Shown here piece after piece: positions 19,699 to 31,368 of a stretch of 64,000 nt of DNA (position 1 is the stretch's first letter; every line of letters begins with the position of its first letter). The DNA is taken from the NCBI GenBank assembly GCA_948146395.1, contig OX411556.1, forward strand, positions 3,409,001 through 3,473,000, written 5' to 3'. A model generated the notes under the pieces. It was not told the DNA's origin. It did no database searches and was given only the letters and a program-made list of their open reading frames with translations. The DNA comes from Fragum whitleyi (taxonomy: Eukaryota; Mollusca; Bivalvia; Cardiida; Cardiidae). The position numbers were made by a program, and so were the translations under genes.

Positions 19699-22600
19699 AA
19701 ATGAGCTGAATCATATCAGGACAATACCAATCCATCTGGTGAAAATAATTTTTTACTTTAAATGCTTCATGATGGAAACTAGAAGGGTTGTCTAGGCATA
19801 ACTAGAAGATGTTTTAATAATGTGTTGGTATAGATTGTTGTATAGAAAACAAGGAAGTGATATATCATCTCTTTTTCCATAACAGAACCCTATAATTTCT
19901 TATTCAAGTAGATTGATCGATTGATTGAATGGTGTTTAACGCTGCTTTCAACATTATTTCAGTAATATTGCAGCGGCTGGAGCACCTAACAATGGATTCC
20001 TGGTATTTCTCTCACCAGTAAAACCATTACATCCTTTGCTAGCCTCCAGCTACCATCTCACATAGGTCTACGATTATCAACCCATTGCTGAGAACCAAAT
20101 TGTCAGAAAGAATGAGTGCCACCATCCACTTTATTTGCAGCTGTGGTTATTACCTGTTTGAACAATAAAAAATAAACAAGAATATTTCTCATGGTAAAAA
20201 ACATCATGAAAAGATGCACTTTTTAAAGACTAATCCTCAAAAAATGTTGATTGTTTTCAACAGTTTGCAGTGCTTCATAAAACAATAGTATTCTATATTC
20301 TCATCAAAAACTAAAAAAAGAGTACCAAATGTGTGTGCTTAGGCTTGGCTACAGTTAAAGACTGATATTAAAATTTTCACATCAACCTATCTGCTTACAC
20401 CATTGCTGCCAAGGTGGTGACAATAGTTTGACTTTTTTTTTCATTAAAAGCCAAGCTAAAAATCAACTTACAAATTATGTTACAGGATTACAGATCACTG
20501 ATGTTAATTCATCGACAACTCCAGGCTCCAGTCTACCTCAGCATCCAACCAATCCTTATCCAATCGACCTAATCCAAATGATGCACACTGATCCCCAAAG
20601 TCAAGAGTTTAATTCAACTAATCAAAAATCACTCAAATAACACTTAAATAATACACTATAATATAAAAGTCTACACAAACAAGCACAATTTAAGTCAATA
20701 AATGTCAGAAGCACATATGCTCATTGACATAACAGTTCAAGTCACACAGGAATTCACAAATTAAAAATTTCAATAGTACAGTATAGTGTTCAAATTATTA
20801 CTAAATTTCTTCTTTATGATCTAAAAAAGAAAAGAACAATTGATATTGAAATGTGTAAAACAAAAACAAAAAATGTCTAAGCTTAGGTAAAAAGAGTATT
20901 AGAATAAAAACAAGAAATGTTTCAGAAACACCAATGCCCCCCAATCATTTTGAAACAGTGACCTTGAGAATATGACCTTGACTGATTACCTTGACTTTGG
21001 TATCAACTGAAATGTCTTGCAACAAGCAATTCACTTGTGAAATATGAAAGCTGTATCTTTTACCACTGCAAAGAAATATTTAAGTTTTAATTTTACACTT
21101 ATTTGACATTGAAAATGACTGACTTGCTACCTTGAATTTGGTACCTATAGAAAGTTCTTGTCACAAGCAATGCACATGTGAAATATGATGGATATATCAC
21201 TTACTAATCAAAAGTAAAGGGTCATATTAAAGTTTTCATGATGAAATTAAGTGACTTTGAGAATATGACCTTGACCTTGACTGATAGCCTTGACTTTAGT
21301 ATCAACTATAAGGTGTTATCATAAGCAATACAAATGTGAAATATCAAAGCTGTATCGCTTCCCATTCCAAAAAAATCCACTTTCTGAAAATTGAATGTTA
21401 TAATCTTTAAAAATCCTTAAGCCTTACTTCAACATAATATTTACTTCAAATGTAAAGTTTTAATTTGAATTCATTTATTTAATTTAAACTATGCAATTGT
21501 AACTTTTCATTGTATGAAGATAGTTATGAAATATAATTTATCTTAAAAAGAAAAGTAAAAAAAATCTCAAAATTATTATGAATTTAGATCTCAAAAGAAA
21601 TCTTTGTTCCGTCATCAACAAGGCGGTATCTCTCAGTCTGAAGCCCTTCTATTACACTATTGATAGATTATAAGTTTGTTCTAGTTATTTAGTTTATATC
21701 TTTCTCCCTTATTCACAGATATAAAACGAGAAAGATATATAGTTCATATAAACCTCCAAACATTTGCTTGCTCTCTCACCTGGTACAATCTATCAAAATT
21801 TATAGATTACCATATATACATGTAAACAAAATTCTTTGTAGAAGTATACATGAGAATCTTTAAATAGATTTAAGGACACTTTATACAAGGGGCTACTCAG
21901 GTACGTGAGTATAATCAAAGTTATGGACTGCTTGAACATGTCCAAAATGACAGTTGATTCCTTTCCAATTTTCCTCTTCATAATGATCTGTATTTAGTAG
22001 TTTTATGTCTGAAAATAAAAAGAAGAGCACAGCAATTCAGTGACACCACAGAGGCTGGATAGTGATAAATGATGAGTTCAAAAGTTCTTACAAAAACGGG
22101 TTAATTTTGGCATTGGTTTCACTTTGGCTATATTGGCGGTCAAGACAAGATGAGCCAAAATTAATCCACTGCCAATATTCGTCATAAAAAAATGAAAAAA
22201 ATCATTCCTCATGAGAGCAAGGCAGATTTGCTTGATGTATTAGACAATGTTTAAGACCTTGGTTGATATACCTGGCATAAATGTGTGAAATGTGTGAAAA
22301 ACTGGTACGCGAAATATATCTCTAATGACAGGTGTGAAAACAATCTAAGGTCTAGATTGTAGAAAACTGAAATTACGCTTACAAAATGTATTTTATTTGT
22401 TTTGAAAATTATATATGGAGTTTTAATTCTGCACTATATGTAAGAAGTGCGAAAATAAATCACAGCCGATAAATAAAAAGACAAACAACGCAAAATGTGG
22501 ATAAAAATAAAAAAAACAAGCCTGCCCTGCCAGTCCCATGTTTATGGGCAAATAAAAATTTCCCAAACAATTTTTGAAAAGGGTCATTCAAGGAACATTC

Positions 22601-23951
22601 GGATAAAGCCCCACCCTGCCACACCCATTTTTTGGGGGTCATTCCAAATTTCTTGATCAACTATCAAAGTGCGTCATCCAAGGAATATTCTGGTAAATTT
22701 TCATTGAAATTGGCCCAATGGTTCAGAAGGAGGCGTCGTTCAAGGATTTCGGGCTCAAAATAAGCCCCAACCAGCCACGCCGCTTTTTGGGGGTTGGGGG
22801 TGGGTGGGGGGCAATTCAAATTTCTTGAACAAATTAAGGAGAGGGTCACCCAAGGAATATTCTGATAAAGTTTCATTATAATCAGCCCAATGGTTCAGGA
22901 GATGTCGTTCAAAGATTTTGGGCTCAAAATAAGCCCCACCATGCCACGCCCATATTGGGGGTCAATCCAAATTTCTTGAACAACTTTAAAAGAGGGTCTG
23001 ATTATCAAAGGAACATTCTGGTAAAGTTTCATTACAATTGGCCCAATAGTTCAGGAGGAGATGTCCTTCAAAGATTTCGGGCTCAAAATAAGCCCCGCCC
23101 TGCCACGCCCATATTTGGGGGTCAATCCAAATTCCTTGAACAACTATAAAAGAGGGTCATCCAAGGAACATTTTGGTAAAGTTTCATTAAAATTGGCCCA
23201 ATGGTTCAGGAGGAGATGTCCTTCAAAGATTTCGGGCTCAAAATAAGCCCCGCCCTGCCACGCCCATATTTGGGGGTCAATCCAAATTTCTTGAACAACT
23301 TTAAAAGAGGGTCATCCAAGGAACATTCTGGTAAAGTTTCATTAAAATTGGCCCAATGGTTCAGGAGGAGATGTCCTTCAAAGATTTCGGGCTCAAAATA
23401 AGCCCCGCCCTGCCACGCCCATATTTGGGGGTCAATCCAAATTTCTTGAACAACTTTAAAAGAGGGTTATCCAAGGAACATTCTGGTAAAGTTTCATTAC
23501 AATTGGCCCAATGGTTCAGGAGGAGATGTCCTTCAAAGATTTCGGGCTCAAAATAAGCCCCGCCCTGCCACGCCCTTATTTGGGGGTCAATCCAAATTTC
23601 TTGAACAACTTTAAAAGAGGGTCATCCAAGGAACATTCTGGTAAAGTTTCATTACAATTGGCCCAATGGTTCAGGAGGAGATGTCCTTCAAAGATTTCGG
23701 GCTCAAAATAAGCCCCGCCCTGCCACGCCCATATTTGGGGGTCAATCCAAATTTCTTGAACAACTTTAGAAGAGGGTCACCAAAGGAACATTCTGGCCAA
23801 GTTTCATCAAAATCCACCTATTGCTTTAGGAGGAGAAGATGTTTTAAGAAAAGTTTACGCACGCACGCACGGACGGACGCACGGACGCACGGACGCACGA
23901 CGGACACCCCGCCATGACAATAGCTCGCTGGCCTTCGGCCAGTGGAGCTAA
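19699..23951 (+). mobile_element. Right end of the outer giant family B element
   Basis: A copy of 14662-18906 (SINE core 19917-20150, G remnant 20911-21427, 155-bp array 22516-23870, terminal hairpin and CTAA at 23951). Differences noticed: a handful of substitutions, single-base changes in an A run and a G run, and 8 extra bases in the GGACGCAC microsatellite near 23888. Its left end should lie about 12.6 kb left of the window. Confidence 0.8.
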
Positions 23952-24062
23952 AAATGTTTTCATGAAAAAGAGAAACTATCCTATCAAATTGTTTTCCTGA
24001 CATTATCAAGGAATTCATTGGGCTCTCAACCTTCAAAATGAGGGATTCCTACAAAGGCTATT

Positions 24063-24341
24063 GACTTTGTTTGTTTGAATGAGTTTTTACGCCGCTTTCA
24101 ACATTATTTCAGTTATATCGCAGCGGCTGGAGCACCTAACAATGGTTTCCTGGTATTTCTCTCACCAGTACAACCACCACAGCCTTCCCTAGCCTCCAGC
24201 TGCTATCTCACATAGGTTTACGATTATCTACCCATTGGTGAGAGACAAACGTCGGAAAGGATATTTGCCACCACCGGGGATGGAACCCACGACTTCAAGA
24301 TTGGAAGTCTTATGCCTAACCAACTGGGCTATTGTGGTGGC
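24063..24341 (-). repeat. tRNA-derived SINE with 12-bp target duplication
   Basis: Flanked by ACAAAGGCTATT at 24051-24062 and 24342-24353. Read on the minus strand, the head has box A TAGCCCAGTTGG and box B GGTTCCATCCC. The conserved core follows, then the tail ending 'cattcaaacaaac'. It is a retroposed SINE, not a tRNA gene. Confidence 0.85.
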
Positions 24342-24602
24342 ACAAAGGCTATTAAGCCTGTGCGAGACATTGCAAACAAACGTCACAAAGCAAAGACACT
24401 GACCAGCCTGTGCATCCACACAGTCTGACCAGAGTCTTTATGTGCTTAGTAGTAAGATAGGATTACAAAGTATCTGTAGACCATCGGGTAACTTGATATT
24501 TAAAGTTTGTGGCTGTATAAGCCTCTCAATGATTGCACCTTACAAACAGTTCAAATTATTGGAAATGTCACGCACAGGCTAAATTAGAAGTTTTAGGCTC
24601 CA

Positions 24603-24791
24603 GGGCCCAAGGTTATAAACCTTTTCTCATTCTCAATTCAATTTTTTCTCAAGGTTCTGTTTTAATACTCATTTAAATGTATTAACATAAAAGATAATGT
24701 TAATAAGTTGTTTATTTTCATACATTTGTTTAAATTTTAAACTGAGAAAATTCTCAGTTGAGCCTGGGAAAAGTTTTATAACCTCCGGCCC
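24603..24791. repeat. Hairpin MITE in the 3' flank of the CARF-like gene
   Basis: Terminal inverted repeats GGGCCCAAGGTTATAAAC and the complement of GTTTTATAACCTCCGGCCC, with inner 'ctcattctcaa/ttctcagttgag'. A related copy lies at 34286-34528. It starts 16 bases past the stop codon of the CARF-like terminal exon, and its AATAAA on the minus strand (24716-24711) may serve as the polyadenylation signal. Confidence 0.6.
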
Positions 24792-24806
24792 AGATGTAGA
24801 CTCCCC

Positions 24807-25317
24807 TTAGTGTTGAACTCTAGACCATGTACCTGTTCTTCCTTTATCCACACTAACAGGGGTGGCTGTCAAGACTTCTTCAGACTCTGTGTCATCTTTT
24901 GGCGCTGGTCTTTTACGCTTCAAAGGTATGACATCACACAGCAACCGTCCTGCCTTGACCACATCCACTAACTTACGCAGATGAAATCTCAGATCTCGTA
25001 ATTTAAACAAGTCAGACACTTCATATGTGGCTTGTAGTAGTTCTTCAACCAAAGCTTGACACTCGCTCTGTTTCTTAAATACAACATCGGAGAACTGATT
25101 CGTATTGGACCTGTTACCCATTGATATTGTTTTGGACGGAGAGACATGCTTCACCCCACTGATTCCTGGTGTTTTGGTAGGCGAAGACTGAATGGTGTGA
25201 AATACGTCTAAACTGTCAATCAAAGTTTCAATATTAGGGTCGGTTTCTGATAGTAAGGACATAGCAGCGTTAGCATTGTTCCTTCGTCGTCTCTCTTCCA
25301 GTCTTGTACTGATGTCT
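24807..25317 (-). CDS. CARF-like gene, terminal exon
   Basis: Acceptor TTTTAATTGACAG|A at 25318; stop TAA at 24809-24807. It encodes about 170 residues: a basic start (RLEERRRRNNANAA), a Ser/Thr-Pro-rich linker (SSPTKTPGISG), a helical segment (ALVEELLQATYEVSDLF, then LRDLRFHLRKLVDVV), a basic stretch PLKRKRPAPKDD that could be a nuclear localisation signal, and an acidic tail. The stop is followed by a MITE. The exon begins in phase 2, whereas the last exon I can place upstream (31802) ends in phase 0. At least one small exon between them is therefore missing from my model, or this exon has another acceptor. Its family membership rests on strand and position, not on a recognised domain. Confidence 0.6.
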
Positions 25318-25339
25318 CTGTCAATTAAAATATCACAAT

Positions 25340-25869
25340 TTAACCCTTTGCTTGTTTGAATGGGTTTAACGGCACTTTCAACAATCTCGCAGTTATATCG
25401 CAGCGGCCGGAGCACCTAACAATGGATTTTTTCACCTGTACTACCAATACACCCCTTTCCTAGCCTCCAACTGCTAACTCACATAGGTTTACGATTATTT
25501 ACCCATTGGTGAGAGACAAACGTCGGAAAGGATATTTGCCGCCACCGGGGATGGAACCCACAACTTCAAGATTGGAAGTTTAATGCCTAACCAACTGGGC
25601 TATGGTGGCAGCTCACAATTTAACCCTTATCAAGCTGATCCCAGAATATTCATGCTTTGGCAGGAGGTATGGACAAACATCAGCCTGCACAAACTTGCAG
25701 TCTGATCTTAGTCCATACAACCTGATTTTCCTTTTTAAACAAGAAAAAATTCAGAAATTATATTTTCAAAATCAGATGCTGACTCACAAGTAGGAAATAC
25801 AGAGCTTTCAGCACTTGTGATTTATATATAATTTTGCCAAGATTTTTTATTCAGCATGACAAGGGTTAA
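25340..25869. mobile_element. piggyBac-type MITE interrupted by a SINE
   Basis: TTAA|CCCTT... at 25340 and ...GCATGACAAGGG|TTAA at 25866-25869. The inner palindrome CAGCCTGCAC.../GCAGTCTGAT is shared with 25978, 36027 and 38631. The SINE at 25349-25613 lies within its left inverted repeat. Confidence 0.7.
25349..25613 (-). repeat. tRNA-derived SINE with 15-bp target duplication
   Basis: Direct repeat CACAATTTAACCCTT at 25334-25348 and 25614-25628. Minus-strand head GCCACCATAGCCCAGTTGG with box B GGTTCCATCCC, and the same core as at 24063. It is younger than the MITE it interrupts. Confidence 0.88.
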
Positions 25870-25977
25870 TGAAATGAGACCCAAATGCCATATCTGCAGT
25901 TTAATTCAAGCTCTAAATTAGACATTTTGGGTAGCTTTCACAATTTCATCCTGAATGTTACATTTCAAAATGTTGCT

Positions 25978-26224
25978 TTAACCCTTGTCATGGTGAACAC
26001 GGAATATTCCTGCTTTGGCAGGAGCTATAGACAAACATCAGCCTGCACATATGTGCAGTCTGATGTAAGTCTGCACCACCTGTTTCTCACTTTCAAACCA
26101 TAATTGTCAATAGATTTAGTTTTCCAAATAAAGATTGACCTACAGTTGGTACTTTCAGTGTTTTCAGTCCTTTGATTTTGATGAAAAATTTTAGCCACAG
26201 TTTATTCAGCATGACAAGGGTTAA
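25978..26224. mobile_element. piggyBac-type MITE
   Basis: TTAA|CCCTTGTCATGGTGAA and TTCAGCATGACAAGGG|TTAA, with the central hairpin CAGCCTGCACATATGTGCAG. The TTAA duplication and CCCTT ends are what the piggyBac superfamily produces. No transposase is present. Confidence 0.8.
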
Positions 26225-26577
26225 TTTTCAAAGGCCTTTTCAGATTTACCTGTGCTTAAATCAAACTCTTTAATTTTTTTCCTTTAAACAGATATCTGAG
26301 ATGACCCTTTTCATTTGACTTATCACACATTTGAACACAACAAAACGGCTTCATGTATTCATACAGTGTGATTAGGTTTTTAGTATCACATCTCAATGAA
26401 ATCAACTAATATTCTCTTCATCTCATAATTGATATTGACCTTACACTGAAGTTTGATCTTGATATTAACCGAGGGTTAAGTTCCATTATTACAAAAGAAA
26501 ACATAAAAAGAATTGAATGAATGTACGGGTACCAAAAACAAGATTTTTGTTAAGCTAAACTATTTTGTCTTATAACT
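26225..26577. other. Intron sequence
   Basis: AT-rich; no exon, repeat family or regulatory site that I can support. Confidence 0.4.
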
Positions 26578-26890
26578 ATACAAATATCCATGTGATAACA
26601 TCCCATATGATATTCTTTTATGATATCACATGGATATTTTTAGAACAATAACACAATGCGGTCATTTTTAGAAACTTGCATTTGTGTAAGAAACATGGAC
26701 GAAAACAAGGCAAATAGAGGTAATAAGATAAATATAATACATACTTAGTGTATTGCATGAAAAAATATCTAACTCTGTTGTGGGAGTTTATAATTGTCTC
26801 GGCAGAGCCTCGACAATTATCAATTCCAACTACCTTGTTAGATATATTTTTTTCTAACAAAACACTAAGTATGTATTCCATATTTCTTAT
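26578..26890. repeat. Palindromic MITE-like repeat, copy 1
   Basis: Contains ATATCCATGTGATAACATC opposed to GATATCACATGGATAT, and AATATCTAAC opposed to GTTAGATATA around 'attgtctcggcagagcctcgacaat'. It shares these blocks with 27440-27735. Open frames here are fortuitous. Confidence 0.6.
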
Positions 26891-27284
26891 AAACTTTTTG
26901 AAGTTGTATTCAGTTTGTGCATAGAGAGAACTGAATTATTTGAACTTGTTAACTACCCAAGAAGTGTACGTCCGTAAAATTTTATACTTCAAAATTGATT
27001 CATAATTGATGCAACTTTTCATTATTCTATGCAAACTCTGCCAGTTTGAATCAGTCTTAAATTCTGATTAAATGGGTGTTATATATAATATAGAGGATAT
27101 TCATGAATAAGTGGTCATGGAATACCTAATCTACTAAACCAATCATTTAGTCAAATTTATAAAAGAGTCATCAAAAACAGATAAAAACTTGGAGCAGCCT
27201 CATATTTATCTGTTTATAAATGACTATTTTTTTTCTCAAGAATAACATGATAAAGAGTTGAATGACTCTTATTTACATCGTGGT
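26891..27284. other. Intron sequence with interspersed-repeat remnants
   Basis: 27108-27200 ('ggtcatggaatacctaatctactaaa...') recurs near 48590-48680 and partly near 33120 and 35550. Nothing else recognised. Confidence 0.45.
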
Positions 27285-27439
27285 CCTAACGCATTCAAGA
27301 TATAATCCTACCATTGAGATTGAGAGAGGCAATGGGTTCTAATCGCTGCTACGCATTTTTACAGCTAGGTGGACTGGGGCCCCGTCTGTAAAGTATCTTG
27401 CCCAACAGTGTTATTTCACTCCTGTGACATTGGTCATAT
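27285..27439 (-). repeat. SINE fragment
   Basis: 'ggttctaatcgctgctacgcattttta...gtggactggggc...cttgcccaa' matches the tail of the SINE at 50520-50680. Truncated. Confidence 0.5.
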
Positions 27440-27735
27440 TATAAACATAATTGGTGTATTATGAAAAAAAATATCTAACGAGGTTTTTGATAATTGCTGA
27501 TGCTCTGTCGAGACAATGGTCGATTCCAACAACCAAGTTAGATAATTTTTCATACAATACACAAAGTATGTATTATAACCTCTATTGCCCTTGTTTTTCA
27601 TCGATGCTTTTAACAGAAATGCAAGTTTCTAAAATTACTGCATTATGTCATTGTTCTACAAAATATCCATTTGATAACATAAAATGTATCATATGGGATG
27701 TTATTACATTGATAATTTCATTGTTATAAAAAAAG
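27440..27735. repeat. Palindromic MITE-like repeat, copy 2
   Basis: Same blocks as 26578-26890 (AATATCTAAC/GTTAGATAAT around 'gctctgtcgagac', then 'ctctattgccctt', 'aaatgcaagtttctaaaa', 'atatccatttgataac'). The long arm lies on the opposite side, so the two copies form an interrupted inverted pair. Confidence 0.6.
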
Positions 27736-28121
27736 ATATTCACAAATGGTATCTTACTTGTACATTGATGGCCTTGAAATGTAGGGGATTGTCTCATTGA
27801 CCTGAAAAATACATATAATCAGCAATACAAAGAGTGTATTTTAGGTTTGAACCCAGTTTTTCTTCAACAACAAACATTCTAGTTTATACTAATTTTATTT
27901 TAGTTTGTTTGCCACGAAAGCTTAATCTTTTGACAGAATCGCTCTGACAGTCCAATGCTCAATCCTGGTGTTTTCACATCCCTGAAAAAGAGGCAGTGGT
28001 TTAAACCCACTGCTACCCAATTTTATATCTGGGTGAACTTGGGCTGGCTTTTAAGTGCTTTGCCCATGTCCAGGTGAATGTGGTCGAATTCATTTACCAC
28101 TAGACCACAAAGGCAGTCAAA
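27736..28121. repeat. Intron sequence with a second SINE fragment
   Basis: 27985-28117 carries 'ggtttaaacccactgctacccaattttatatctgggtgaa...gcccatgtccaggtgaa...ccactagaccac', a diverged version of the 50520 SINE. The rest is unassigned. Confidence 0.45.
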
Positions 28122-29827
28122 CAAGAGGACCATGATGGTCCTAGATTGCTCACCTGCGTCTCTTTGACCCCTGGGACATCGCATTAATTTAAAAGGCAGA
28201 TGTCAAAAAGAAGATAATATCTACATACCATGGAATGTTTGCAGCCAAGAGCAAGACAGATATGCCTTTTCGCTCTTTGATTCTATGTAAAATGGGATGC
28301 ATCCAGGTGGAGCCCAAATGTGACCCAAGGGTCTTGATATGGGTTAATTTGGTTTAGAGGTCTATTAAATAATGCTACAAACTAAATATGAAAGCTGTCT
28401 GCCTTCTGGTTTCAGAGAAGAAGATTTTTGAAGGTTTTATTATTTTCACCTATCGTGCTCAGATGAGCTAAAAGGGGTGTGCCAGGGTGGAGCCCAAATA
28501 TGACCCAAGGGTCTTGATATGAACAAATTTGGTTGGGGCCCACTAGATGAGGCTACAAACCAAATATGAAAGCTATGTGCCCTCTGGTTAGACTGGTTCT
28601 GCTGTCAACTCATGTATGAAGCCGACAGGTATACACCGATTTCTTCGTCCATAGTCTAGAGACCTATCCCTTCCGATTTTCTAGTCTATAAAAATGAAAA
28701 CGAGGCTCCGGTCCGTTACAAAGTTAAAGCGACAATGGCGTTTATTCATTAATCTATGTGTGAAAATATTACATACTGACGAAATAACTTTAGGGTGATA
28801 TCGATTATTTATGAATATATACTATCTTTAAGGACATAACCTTATAAAACAAACTTACGCGAAAGGCAAAATGGCGCCCCCTCCTGACTTGTTGTTTACA
28901 AACAATTCATTAGCCAATCAAAAGTGCTAGGTGCGCGTACGTCATCAAATATTGAAAAGACAATTCCGTGTGACAGAAATTTGGTGTCTACCTGTCGGCT
29001 TTTATGATAGTCGACAGTGGGACCAGTCTACCCTCTGGTTTCCGACAAGAAGATTTTTTAAGATTTTCGCTCTTTGATTCTATGTAAAAAGGGTTGCGCT
29101 CAGGTGCACGTGGTCAGCCCAAATATGATCTTAGGGTCTTGATATGAACAAACTTGGTAGAGGTCCACTAGATGATGCTACATACCAAATATGAAAGCTT
29201 TCTGCCATCTGATTTCAGAGGAGAAGATTTTTGAAGATTTTCATTTTTTACCCTTCGTGCTAAGAGGAGCTAAAAGGGTTGCGCCTGGGCTATGCCCAAA
29301 TATGACCCCAGGGTCTTAATATGAACAAACTTGGTAGTGGCCCACTAGGTGATACTACATACCAAATATGAAAACTGTCTGCCATCTGGTTACAGACAAG
29401 AAGATTTTTTAAGGTTTTCGCTCTTTGATTCTATGTAAAAAAGGGTTGCGCCCGGTTGGAGCCCACATATGCCCGTAGGGTCTTGATATGAAAAAACTTG
29501 TTAGAGGTCCACTAGATGATGCTACATACCAAATATGAAAGCTGTCTGCCTTCTGGTTTCAGAGAAGAAGATTTTTGAAGATTTTCATATTTTTACACTT
29601 TTTATTAATGGTAAAGGGAAAGTTAGGGGTAGATTTCATCTGTTTGAACAACTTTGGTAGAGCATGATCCAAGGAACATCCCTGCCAAGTTTCATCAAGA
29701 TTGGCCCACTGGTTTAGAAGATGTTTAAAGAAATTGTGGATGTTGCGGACGACTGACGACCAACGCCGGACATTATTCGATCACAATATATAGCTCATCT
29801 TGAGCATGAAGTGCTCAGGTGAGCTAA
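28122..29827 (+). mobile_element. Family A element interrupted by a MULE-type MITE
   Basis: Left end CAAGAGGACCATGATGGTCC; right end GAGCATGAAGTGCTC, then AGGTGAGCTAA. The body has about 155-bp units as in 13424-14661. The 442-bp insertion at 28589-29030 explains its extra length. A GACGACTGACGACC microsatellite precedes the right hairpin. Confidence 0.88.
28589..29030. mobile_element. Mutator-like (MULE) MITE with 9-bp target duplication
   Basis: CCCTCTGGT is duplicated at 28580-28588 and 29031-29039. Terminal inverted repeats of about 47 bp begin TAGACTGGT and end ACCAGTCTA, and include AAGCCGACAGGTA / TACCTGTCGGCTT. A 9-bp duplication with long inverted repeats is the usual MULE signature. 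No coding capacity; the interior contains AAAATGGCGCCCC and CCAAT, which look promoter-like. Confidence 0.85.
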
Positions 29828-29891
29828 AAACATTTGTACTGTTTAAAGGATTGCCCTGATTTATACCTGTCCATGGCCAAATGACTCACAA

Positions 29892-30881
29892 CAGGAGGGC
29901 CAGAATGGCTCTAAACAGCTTATCTGAATTTCATTGGTCCAGTAGAACCCATCAAAGTAACTTTCTGACAAAGTTTCATTCACTTTGCTTAATTGTTGAA
30001 GAGGAGTTATTATTCAGAGAGTTTATCATGAAAATGGACCCAGCCCACCCATTCAATACTGAGGTGACTCAAAATAATCCCTGGCTTGTAATTTCTTTAT
30101 TTTTATGGGCAAAACAAAATTTTGCAAACAATTTTGAAAAGAGTCACCCAAGGAACATTCTGGTAAAGTTTCATTGAAATCAGCCCAGTGGTTCAAGGGT
30201 AGATGTTGTTCAAAGATTTCGGGCTCAAAATAAGCCCCGCCCCGCCATCCCCTCATTTATGGACCAATCTAAATTTCCAATACAAATTTTGAAAAGGGTC
30301 ACCCAAGGAACATTCTGGTAAAGTTTCATTGAAATCTGCCCAGTGGTTCAGAAGGATATGTTGTTCAAAAATTTCAGGTTCAAAATAAGCCCCCAGACCC
30401 CTCACACACACCACAGCCAGATTTATGGACCAGTCAAAATTTTGAAAACAGTTTTTGAAAAGGGTCACCCAAGGAACATTTGATAAAGTTTCATTGAAAT
30501 CGGGTCAGTGGTTCAGGGGCAGATGTCTTTCAAAGATTTAGTGCTCAAAATAATCCTTGCCCTGCCCACCCATATTTATGGGCCAATTTAACAAACAATT
30601 TTTGAAAAGGAGGAGATGTCATTTAAAGACTTCAAAGTGAAAATATCAGACACCCTGCCACACCTATATTTATGGGACTTTCAGAATTAAGCGTACAATT
30701 TTTAACCCAAGGCATGTTCTGGCAAAGTTTCATTAAAATCAGCCCTGAGGTTCGGAAGAAGGAGAAGTTTTTAAGATTGTTGACAACGGACTATACACGA
30801 AGGACAATGCACGACAGACTCCCTGTGATCCTAAAAGCTCCTCTTGAGCACAACTGAGCACGTTGTGCTCAGGTGAACTAA
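29892..30881 (+). mobile_element. Family C non-autonomous Helentron-like element
   Basis: Left end CAGGAGGGCCAGAATGGCTC with a weak hairpin. The body is about 155-bp units related to family B ('acccaaggaacattctgg', 'gctcaaaataagcccc'). The right end is GAGCACGTTGTGCTC-like, then AGGTGAACTAA, as in family A. The right hairpin is partly duplicated (GAGCACAACTGAGCACG). Body and end thus resemble different families. Confidence 0.75.
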
Positions 30882-30920
30882 AAATGTATTTTTGCCCTCC
30901 AGCAGAAAAGCCAACTTCAA

Positions 30921-31085
30921 CCATGTTAGGTATGGAAATTAATACTGCTGTTCTCTAACATTTCAAGCCATGTTTGGTATGGAAATTAATACCGCTGTTC
31001 TTAAACATTTCAAGCCATGTTTGGTATGGAAATTAATTCCGCTGTTCTTAAACATTTCAAGCCATGTTTAGTAAGGAAATTAAAT
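30921..31085. repeat. 47-bp minisatellite, about 3.5 copies
   Basis: CCATGTT starts at 30921, 30968, 31015 and 31062. Each unit contains 'ggtatggaaattaat', 'ccgctgttct' and 'aaacatttcaag'. Confidence 0.9.
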
Positions 31086-31204
31086 ACCCCATTCATTATG
31101 TGAATATGTGCACTCACACATGAAAAACAAACTCATTGTATTAGTCTGCAAACAGAAAAGATGAATTAAGTAATATTGGGCATAGAAATTCAAGACCATC
31201 TGTT

Positions 31205-31368
31205 TAATGTAATGGACCTGTAATAGTTCTGCATCGTTTCGGAAGTAATGAACTTTAATAGAGTCTACCAAGGTTTCCTTATGAATTTCAATAGGAAACC
31301 TCATTGGACATCGTGAAAGATTATGAGTTCCAAAATGTTGAGGAACTATAACTTGTCCACTACCTTAA
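31205..31368. repeat. Hairpin MITE (TAAGGTAGTGGACC family)
   Basis: Central inverted repeat AGGTTTCC...GGAAACCT and ends GTAATGGACC / GGTCCACTACCTTA-like. Related copies at 36514-36677, 39328-39440 and a stub at 44487-44512. Confidence 0.65.

Noticed and set aside
1..23951. Simple tandem duplications (13,253-bp and 5,037-bp repeats) as the explanation of the large direct repeats
   Set aside because: Both breakpoints coincide exactly with the family B left and right ends and with one empty site; a single self-insertion explains both offsets, whereas duplications would need two coincidences.
24063..24341. tRNA genes at the box A/box B sequences (also 945, 25349, 44204, 50520)
   Set aside because: They lack a complete cloverleaf and are attached to conserved SINE bodies, several with target duplications.
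26618..26881. 87-codon minus-strand frame
   Set aside because: Lies within a palindromic MITE-like repeat; the related copy at 27440 does not preserve it.
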